NCBI RefSeq assembly: GCF_000699445.3
Contig: NC_067195.1
Coordinates: forward strand, 55,718,465 to 55,782,464
Length of the DNA: 64,000 nt
Source: Schistosoma haematobium
Lineage: Eukaryota; Platyhelminthes; Trematoda; Strigeidida; Schistosomatidae
Reading direction: 5' to 3'
The notes below the pieces were generated by a model, which was not told where the DNA came from, searched no databases, and was given only the letters and a program-made list of their open reading frames with translations. The position numbers and the translations under genes were made by a program. Positions 56,669 through 64,000 of this stretch are shown one piece after another (position 1 is the stretch's first letter; every line of letters begins with the position of its first letter).

Positions 56669-56768
56669 GTTCTGCTGACTACGTCATTACTAATTCCATT
56701 GGAAGGACATCCTTCAACTATTACTACAGTGTATTGTTTGAGAGAAAAAAAACCATGAGTAGACTTAC

Positions 56769-57037
56769 CATTGAAAGTTAGACACTTTTGTAATTTTTAT
56801 TGTAATTGGTATTTCAAGTGTTGATTTTGGTTGAACTATATAATTTCTTATGGTAGTTGGCTTCAATTCTTCAAGAATTATATCCAATTTTATTGAAATA
56901 CATTGATTTAATGGATTTTTTATTGTAACAAATTTTGTTGATTTCACATTTGGACAAATAGTTCCATAATCAATATTTATTGGAACTATAGACAAAATGA
57001 CAATAAAGAGATTATAGAAGATTAAAAATATATTCAT
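56769..57037 (-). CDS. Likely first coding exon: signal peptide plus possible PapD/ASH-like segment
   Basis: 90 codons starting at an ATG, with a strongly hydrophobic N-terminus (MNIFLIFYNLFIVILSIVPI) that fits a signal peptide or anchor. Then NIDYGTICPNVKSTKFVTIK, NPLNQCISIKLDI, PKSTLEIPITIKI: the pattern of a β-sandwich PapD/ASH-type domain such as those of TMEM131-like or ciliary proteins. The exon ends at a good splice donor (CAATG|GTAAGT). The rest of the gene would lie to the left, where the palindrome now begins 140 bp away. The domain assignment is inference from pattern only. Confidence 0.5.
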
Positions 57038-57344
57038 GATGCAGTGATTTCCACACTGAATTACTACTATGTATTTCTACCTTCGTTTCTAACATTGACT
57101 ATTATATTTTTTAGTATTTTGTTAATTTTCTAAATATATCGTTTGTATTTGAATTGATTATTCTCCAGATTCTGAAAAGTTCTTCTGTTTTATTTATTGA
57201 ATGAGTGGTTTTAGATCGGTTGATGAATTGTAGCTTTTTTTAATTTTCAGTCATTCGAAATTTGTCGATTATGTGGCAAGGAACAACGGTTTAAACCTAA
57301 ATCCATATTCAATTATGAATTAAAATCTATCTAATCTAATAGTT
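57038..57344. other. No gene seen
   Basis: AT-rich gap upstream of the putative exon; may contain its promoter, but I recognise no element. Confidence 0.4.
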
Positions 57345-58206
57345 GAATTGATGAGCCGATGCAAGCAAGATCATCAATCAAAACCTGAAAGTACTAGACG
57401 GGCATTCAGTCGTAGTATGGGACTACTCAGCAGTGCACATCCACGATCCTACATAACGGACTCAAACCATGAGCCTCCGATCTCGAGCGCGAACAATTAA
57501 CCTCTAGACCACTGAGCCTAGATCCAACGGTGTTAATATCAAACTTCAACCAATCCATGGTATTGCGCGACCATATTCCATCGTCTTCGGTGGGTAACTG
57601 TTATAACTTGTGACCTGTGTGCCCTGGTAATGTATAACGTGGTGATACCACCAATTAGAGAACAGTAATTTATCGACCGTACCAATGAAGCATAAAACAC
57701 GTACGAGCAGCCTAGAGTCCTTATCGGTCCCGCTTCCAGCCAGTTAAGTCCAGAACACCAATCTCAGCCTCTGCAATACGAATCATTTATTTCAAGCATA
57801 CTGGGTTTATATACCAACCAGATAGACCACACCGTAGCATAAAATAGGAAACAACATTTGTACACAATTTAGCCAAAAGTGGTTGTGAATGTGGGAAGTA
57901 GTAATCGATAAACTGCGCATAACTTAAGAATGGTAAATAGCATAATAACGGTTCATAGGTCAACATCAAGCTTATGGTAAGGGGGACACATATATCAATA
58001 GTTTAGTTACTTAAAAATTATACGATAAAAATATACGTATAGTATTAGTCTATAAATGGGTCCGAAAAGTTACCATTCATTATTCTCATCGGGATATAAC
58101 AGTAGCTGCTTCACACTCGACACGCTAGAACTCCATTGATTACGGTTTCTCACTAGAACTTCGAAAATTACCTCTTAAAGCTAGTCATTGGTGAGCACAT
58201 ATATTT
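57345..58206 (-). mobile_element. SINE family B split by a solo LTR
   Basis: SINE parts at 57,345-57,598 (tail, damaged hammerhead block, tRNA-like region with a TCCGTTATGTAGGATCG-like stretch) and 58,102-58,206 (head, ending CTAGTCATTGGTGAGCAC) join into one element if the intervening 503 bp is removed. Confidence 0.7.
57599..58101. mobile_element. Solo LTR
   Basis: 503 bp starting TGTTATAACTTGTG and ending GGGATATAACA, so the ends are TGTTATA/TATAACA inverted repeats with TG...CA termini. Flanking 5-mers GTAAC and GTAGC differ by one base and look like a decayed target-site duplication. A TATAAATGG box is at 58,051. No internal retrovirus-like genes. Family unknown. Confidence 0.65.
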
Positions 58207-58884
58207 TGGAACTTGTATTCCTATTTCACATTATATTGAACAAGTAGATGTTATTCATCATAACATTCTGATAGTTAAGTATCATATTCATATAACCATC
58301 TTTACAAAAATACGCTAATGAATCTAGCATTAATCTTCTAATGAAATTGAAGGCAAGAGAGGTTATTCTCTTCAATGTTCAACTTATTATGTTTAACTAT
58401 ATTACAGATGATGGCAGTTACTAAGAATTTAAATAAAATGTATTCATTATTTTTTGTAGAAGAGTAACGTGTATATAGGAGAAAATGTCTATTATAATAA
58501 GTTATATCGTTATGAAAATCTGATTATTTGTTCAAAAAAACAGTAATTCAAAATAAAACTTACAAATAGATAGTTCATTTATATCACTAACAGAAAGTTT
58601 ACGTTTACATTCATCACTAACTTTCTTCTTGGTCACCATTTTCAATGATAGAACTCGTTCAGGCTATTAAAAATAATTACAAAGCGAACGTTTAAAGATG
58701 TGGAATGTCTATAATAATGAAAATAAGTTTTATAAGAGACAAAAATAAAAGTATAGAAGATCTATTGAATATATTCGTCAATTAAAAGTCTTCATAATTT
58801 ACAATGTATTCAAACACTAATAACCGACGCTTACAGATATTAATGTGCATAAGTAATACATAAGTAAATAATTGAAATAATACC
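58207..58884. other. No gene seen
   Basis: AT-rich intergenic DNA. Confidence 0.4.
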
Positions 58885-59072
58885 GTCTGTTGCCGGTTCA
58901 GTGGTCCAGTGGTTAAGCGCTCGCGCACGAGACCGATAGGCCCTTGATTCAAATCTCACGGGGAGGGGCAGGATCGTGGGTGAGCACTGCTAGGACGAAA
59001 CGGGCGTCCAGTGCCTCCAGGTTTCCCATAGTGGTCTAGTGTTAATCGACTCATGAATTCAACTATTAAATT
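58885..59072 (+). mobile_element. SINE family B with deleted hammerhead core
   Basis: Box A GGTTCAGTGGTCC and a decayed box B (TTGATTCAAATCTC), then GAGCACTG joined directly to CTAGGACGAAACGGGCGTCC. About 13 bases covering the CTGA core and half of stem II are gone. Tail CTCCAGGTTTCCCATAGTGG is present. Confidence 0.7.
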
Positions 59073-59074
59073 AA

Positions 59075-60004
59075 TATAATAAAGCATTTCTAGATAATGC
59101 GAAACAGTAATAAAGTATGGTTTAATGTGTGTTACCAATTTTGCTTATATTATTGAAACTTGAGAATATGTTTTACTCAATGTAAAAGTTTTATTTGAAT
59201 GAACACTAATGACTGAAATTTAAATAGTCCCCATGTTTCTCTTAACAAACTGTATCAAGCTTCTTCATAAGGATAATGGAAATTGTGTTTTCATTCTACT
59301 AAAGGAGTGTTTGTCAGTTTATGAAGAGAAACGTTGGAATTATATGAATATTGATTATAGAGTTTATTTCAAATATATTGATTACATTTAATGTATTTCT
59401 ATATATTACTTAGTTCCCAGTTCCTATCAAGCTAACCATTGAAATTTCGATAAAATATTCACATAAATATGTTTTTAAGTGTTACATCACCTACAGAAAT
59501 GTTGGTGGATTGATATAAAAAGAAAAGATGGTCATTTCAATAATATTCTGCTATATGAATATTTCAAGATGAATTATTAACGATGAATTGAATTTATTAT
59601 TAAAGATTCTGATAACGATTGTCTAGGTTCTTTTCATTGATTTCTTACCCTTTGTAATTCTGATGATTTAGTTTTAAACACTTAACAGCATACAAATGAT
59701 GTAAATCATTCAACGAACTGAAGGGATTTTATTTATCAGGATACTGCTAATACTAATACATTAGAAATAACGTTGATGAAATTAATAAACACTTTCAACA
59801 GTAATGTGGTTTTCATCTTTACTGATTCTTTTTTAACATTAAACGAATTATTAAGAGTAGATAGATGATTTTAATAAACATTCGCTTATGAATTAAGTAC
59901 TAGGAAATTCAAAATATTACACTTTTCTGAAATAGACACTAAAATATATCCAAGACTAATAATAACAAGTGGCAATCAAACTGAAAAGTATTTTCAATCG
60001 TATT
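59075..60004. other. No gene seen
   Basis: AT-rich, no open frame over 60 codons. Confidence 0.4.
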
Positions 60005-60170
60005 TTCAATCATTCAGCTATAACATAGGACTAGTCACATATATACATCGGTTCAAGTTGCCATATCGCATTAGTATAACAAGATGAACACCGAATTCAT
60101 AGAAGTAGTTACTTCAATGATAAGAATATATAAAAGAAAGATTGTGTACACGGATGTAATATAGTATTAT
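60005..60170 (-). repeat. RTE 3'-end fragment
   Basis: CATTCAGCTATAACATAGGA, then CACATATATACATCGG and GAACACCGAATTCATAG, a diverged copy of the 3' end of the short RTE element (inverse of 53,570-53,690). Confidence 0.65.
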
Positions 60171-60230
60171 AATCTTCAACAATAATTCTTCGACACATTG
60201 AAAAAAAGAAATGAATATTTATGATTATTC

Positions 60231-61337
60231 GGCGAAACTCTAATTTATGGACGAGTCAATCAGAAGCGTCTGAGGAATTTCAAGGTCATGGAGCCAAGTT
60301 CAACACCTGATGCTCACATACGATCGGTTTACAGTGGATTTTAGAGAAGAGGTGATTATTGAGAGGCTACAAGAAATGAGACTACTAAGAAGGTCCCGTA
60401 CCTGTGACTGCGGTTATCAAATGACCGCAGTAAAGTGTGCAGACTATCGTGATGAGATTGTATTTCGTTGTTCTTTATGTTGGAGAAAAACGTCTGCTCG
60501 AACGGGGACTTTCTTCGCTCGATCGCGACTGAGACTGAGACAAATCATGATAATAGTTGCAAATTGGATCATAAAGGCACCAGTAACACTGGCTGCGGCG
60601 TTTTCAGATGTTACTGAAACTTCAGCCGTCCAGTGGTATGAGTATCGTCGTGATATATGTGCACTTAAAATGACACGTCTACACCAATCATTCGGAGGAG
60701 TCGGAAGTATTGTGGAAATATATGAAACAGTAGTGTGAAAGCAAAAATACAACAGAGGACGTAGTATCAAGGAAGATTGGGTAAATAGCACTTCCGTAAA
60801 TATAATTGACAGGTACTTGGAATTTATGATCGCTCAACGCAAAAGGGGTATTTCCAGAGGGTGAGAAAGTGTCAAGCAAGCACAATAATACCAATTATAA
60901 AGGAATACGTGCAGCCGGACATTACGGTATATACAGATGATTGGAGAGCGTATAGATGCCTTCATGGACTTGGGTATGTCCATCATGTCAAAGTGCATAA
61001 ACGTCATTTTGTCGACCCTACTTCCGGAGTTCATACTAACAACATTGAAGTCATGTGGTCGAGATTGAAGGAATTTTTAAGACCGTACCACGGCTGCAGG
61101 GGACGACTATTATGGAGCCATATGGACGAGTTCCAATACCGTATGCATTATGATTTCAGAACACCTGAACCTTTATCAAACCTGAACAAGTTTTTAAATC
61201 ATGTAAAAGAAGAATATCCACTGTAATTCATTATTTTCTTATATTTTTACTTTATACTAACTGTCTTCTGATTGGCTAATAATTGTCAAGGTCACTTAGG
61301 ATTCGTTCAAAGGTCGTTCATAAATTGGAGTCTCGTC
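60231..61337 (+). mobile_element. Merlin-family DNA transposon, broken copy with TIRs and 8-bp TSD
   Basis: Left TIR GGCGAAACTCTAATTTATGG (60,231 on) and right TIR, read inverse, GACGAGACTCCAATTTATGA (ending 61,337). Flanking GATTATTC at 60,223-60,230 and again at 61,338-61,345 is a perfect 8-bp target-site duplication, the size expected of Merlin. It encloses an interrupted IS1016/ISXO2-like transposase gene. Merlin elements are known from schistosomes. Confidence 0.88.
60310..61226 (+). pseudogene. Merlin transposase, interrupted
   Basis: First part 60,310-60,738: a zinc-ribbon-like TCDCGYQM...FRCSLCWRK, then helical ARSRLRLRQIMIIVANWIIK, then VEIYETVV, a stop, and KQKYNRGR in the same frame. 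In relatives VEIDET holds the first catalytic Asp; here it is Tyr. Translation runs to a second stop at 60,861. Second part 60,861-61,226, another frame: ITVYTDDWRAYRCLHGLGYV (second Asp), HTNNIEVMWSRLKEF (Glu), FQYRMHYD. The segment between KQKYNRGR and IIPIIKEYV is shortened. Two stops, a frameshift and the lost Asp make it inactive. Confidence 0.88.
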
Positions 61338-61345
61338 GATTATTC

Positions 61346-62574
61346 AAATACTATCTGTTAAATATAATTTGTTAGTGGCTGTTCATTAGCTGTAGAAAGA
61401 TTTCATTTAGGATTTATCTAAAACATTGTAATTTATAAATGATTCTCTTCTTAAACTGATATAAGTTCATTATTGATTGAAAATAAAAACTTCTGTCATG
61501 ACTAATTCTCTATAATTCTTAATTTTGTTTAGAACGAAATTTACATCGATGGTTTTACAATGAACTTTACTAATTGTATACTCTAGATTGGACAATGAAG
61601 ATTGTTTTTTTCTTTGTTAAAGTTTAGTTTCACAAGAATCATCTTTCATGTAAACGTTTAAGCAATATTAATGAAAGAAAAAGTACTTCAATGATATACC
61701 TTCTTTTTTTTCTCCACTCTTATGTTATCGCTTGTACTGTTCTTCAGTAGATTCATTGGTTGCAGTTTTCTAGCTGTATAAATAATTATGTATACAAGTT
61801 GGATAATATTGAAGAAATAAAAGATTAAAAAAATGTGTTTGGACAAATGTAAATAAAAACCTTATTACTAACCAATATTGTGTTGTCAATGAGTTAGTAC
61901 AAATTAAATGAAAATAATCAAGTTGTGATTCAGATGCTTTTCCATGTTTTATAACACTGTGATGTATGCTGTTCGGTGTTTGGTATTTGAAGGCGATCAA
62001 TGATTTGTTTAATTGGACTTAGATATCGCATAAGGTTCAACGGTAAAATCTTTGACTGTGATATCGATTCAAACATTTACAAGTTAAAGAAAAAACGAAC
62101 AAGAGATAACTAGGAAATACTGCAGATTGTAGTTCTCTAGATAATTTCTCGATCTCAGACAGAAGAAAACGTTTTATTCAGACAAAAATTATTCAACATA
62201 TACCTCAAATAAATAATAGTTTCAGAAATAAGTCAATATTTAATTGTACTTTTGTGGTAAACAGATACATGGATATCAGTGAATATTGGAACATATGATG
62301 ATTACCCAATAAAATAGGCAGAAGGGATTTTAATTCTTTATTTATGAATACGATCCAGTTAATTTACAGTACCATATACTGTATAAATTAAAAGGGTTCA
62401 CAGACACATATACTGCTCTTAACCAAATTTTATTCACAGCCTAGGAAGTAGTTGGTTACTCAGTTCTGTAGTTAGATTCATCAACATATAGTCTTTATGT
62501 AAACGTTCTTATATGTAGAGACTTTTTAACTGTAGCTACGAAAACTGAATATAACAAATATAATCTATTAATAT
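61346..62574. other. No gene seen; may include intron or 3' UTR
   Basis: AT-rich. The last few hundred bases lie downstream of the minus-strand exon at 62,575 and may be its 3' UTR. The frame at 61,770-62,000 has no motif. Confidence 0.4.
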
Positions 62575-62842
62575 TTAATTACTTGGTTGAAATTCCTCGT
62601 AATTTTCAATTTTTAACTTCGGTGATATTTTATCCAGTTCCATTAAAACTGAACCATCATTTGGTGGTTTGTTCCATTTCATTAATATACGATCTTTTTG
62701 AACTTGTTCAATCATTTGAGCATGACTTCGGTAAACATCAGTATAGGTTAACTGTCGCTTATTTATACTATTCATTTCATCTTCAGTCCATTCATAATCT
62801 CGATCCGTATATGTATATCTCGTCAAACGACAATATAAAGTT
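62575..62842 (-). CDS. Likely terminal coding exon of an unknown gene
   Basis: On the minus strand a good acceptor (CTGTTTTTGATCACAG) precedes an open frame of 89 codons that ends in a stop: TLYCRLTRYTYTDRDYEW, TEDEMNSINKRQLTYTDVYR, HAQMIEQVQKDRILMKWN, PPNDGSVLMELD, ENYEEFQPSN. It is rich in charged residues with no Penelope, LINE or SINE likeness, and codon use resembles a host gene. I do not recognise the family. Upstream exons would lie to the right, beyond 62,850. Confidence 0.5.
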
Positions 62843-62849
62843 CTGTGAT

Positions 62850-64000
62850 CAAAAACAGATAGAGTAAAACCAATATGAACACTTTATTTCTCATCTTATC
62901 AAACATATTATATTCTAAAGATAATATTCAAAAAAATGATTACGATGCTCCGAATATGCTGCATTTCCTCAAAAGTCGACTTATGAACATTTACTTATAC
63001 AGACTTTATGCTAACCATATGTTAAAATAGTTCGCTTGTTAGGATTTTTGTTACTCTTCTTGATCTCATTTGTTTCATGGGAAAACTTTCTCATATTTAG
63101 GTTGTCACTATACATATTACCGATTATTTCCCTATCCTTTTATCTTGTTACTTTTCTCTCTCTCTCTCTCTCTCTCTGTACTAGTGTGTGATGTGGCAAA
63201 ACGGAACGATATGCATTCATATAACACTCTAAAGTCAGTATGAATGACTGATTAGTTGTTTGATATGCATCCACGTCTTGAATGAATTTACTTTAAATGA
63301 TATAGGTCTGTTAAATGGTTGATTCATAAAATCAACTTTGAATAATTGTGGACATCTTGAAAATTTATGCTAATAATTATTGACAGCAATGTTTTATATA
63401 AAACAACTTGTTAATTTAGTTTATTCTTTTCATCTCCGTTTCTTTCATATTCGTTTCCTTTTTGTGTATTATTTATGTTACCAGTATTCAGTAACTGATA
63501 TCACTGTCAATCATTTATTGACGATACGGCTCATTGTTGCGTGTTCCTTCTAATTACATAGATCTAAGGTATTTAATCCTTTTTGTTATTGTAATTCTAT
63601 TTTCTCAATACTCATGACAAGCTTCTTCATCTCTTATCCATATAACGGACATCTGTTTACTGCTAAGGATTTCCTTATTTTGTGTATATATTACTTGTAT
63701 CAATTTGTTGCCTTCCATTACTGAAGCGATAGAGACTCTGATTGTTACTTAGTTTCATCAAAGTAGTCACATTTCGGTAGAAACTGAATGTGAGTAGATG
63801 TCATAGATCAATTACACATGCTGTCAATAATAATAGCACCATATTCTAGACAAATCTCGTGTTTTGATTTCGGGATTTTATGAGTTACTTAATCGCTTGG
63901 TCTGAATTCTTAAGTTGATTCAACATGACTTAACATGTTCCTTACAGTTTCTATTTGTTTATAGACTAAATTTCATAATTTAGATACCATACTGTCTCAT
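62850..64000. other. Intergenic or intronic
   Basis: AT-rich. A (TC)n tract is at 63,151-63,178. It may be the intron upstream of the exon at 62,575. No other feature recognised. Confidence 0.4.
63151..63178. repeat. (TC)n microsatellite
   Basis: About 14 TC units. Confidence 0.9.

Overview
The window looks like nuclear DNA of a schistosome blood fluke. It is AT-rich, has introns, and is crowded with retroelements. The strongest clue is a tRNA-headed SINE carrying a hammerhead ribozyme (Smα type). RTE-like and CR1-like LINEs, Penelope-like elements with a GIY-YIG endonuclease, and a Merlin DNA transposon agree with that reading. The species cannot be fixed from sequence alone.

Layout. 1-23,147: a gene-poor left flank with one clear host gene, an intronless DNAJB6-like co-chaperone on the minus strand at 4101-4958. 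It also holds a truncated Penelope-like element (5368-6896) bounded by inverted 370-bp repeats that each contain a hammerhead ribozyme. Many SINE copies of two hammerhead-bearing families, Penelope fragments and a Merlin-like MITE fill most of the rest. 23,148-56,628: one giant inverted repeat. The left arm (23,148-37,756, 14.6 kb) and right arm (37,792-56,628) are almost identical reverse complements around a 35-bp spacer. The right arm is longer because a 4.27-kb CR1-like LINE sits at 42,641-46,907; the left arm keeps the empty site. Each arm carries a broken RTE-like LINE, a 0.94-kb internally deleted RTE derivative with its target-site duplication, and a Penelope endonuclease fragment at its outer edge. 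56,629-64,000: right flank with a likely first coding exon on the minus strand (signal peptide plus possible PapD/ASH-like segment), a SINE split by a solo LTR, a broken Merlin transposon with TIRs and an 8-bp target-site duplication (60,231-61,337), and a likely terminal coding exon on the minus strand (62,575-62,842).

How the parts relate. Only the DnaJ gene and the two exons look like host protein genes. The palindrome's outer edge cuts through a Penelope ORF: the ORF runs on past the edge on the left but stops at the edge on the right. This suggests the left side is ancestral and the right arm is the inverted copy. Point differences, microsatellite length changes, a 26-bp deletion and the LINE insertion separate the arms, so this is not a single read folded on itself. 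A chimeric join of two haplotypes is still possible. The recurring theme is self-cleaving RNA: hammerhead motifs occur in Penelope terminal repeats, in Smα SINEs and, in recognisable form, in a second tRNA-headed SINE family. A nested-hairpin 5' end on the short RTE derivative also deserves a ribozyme test.
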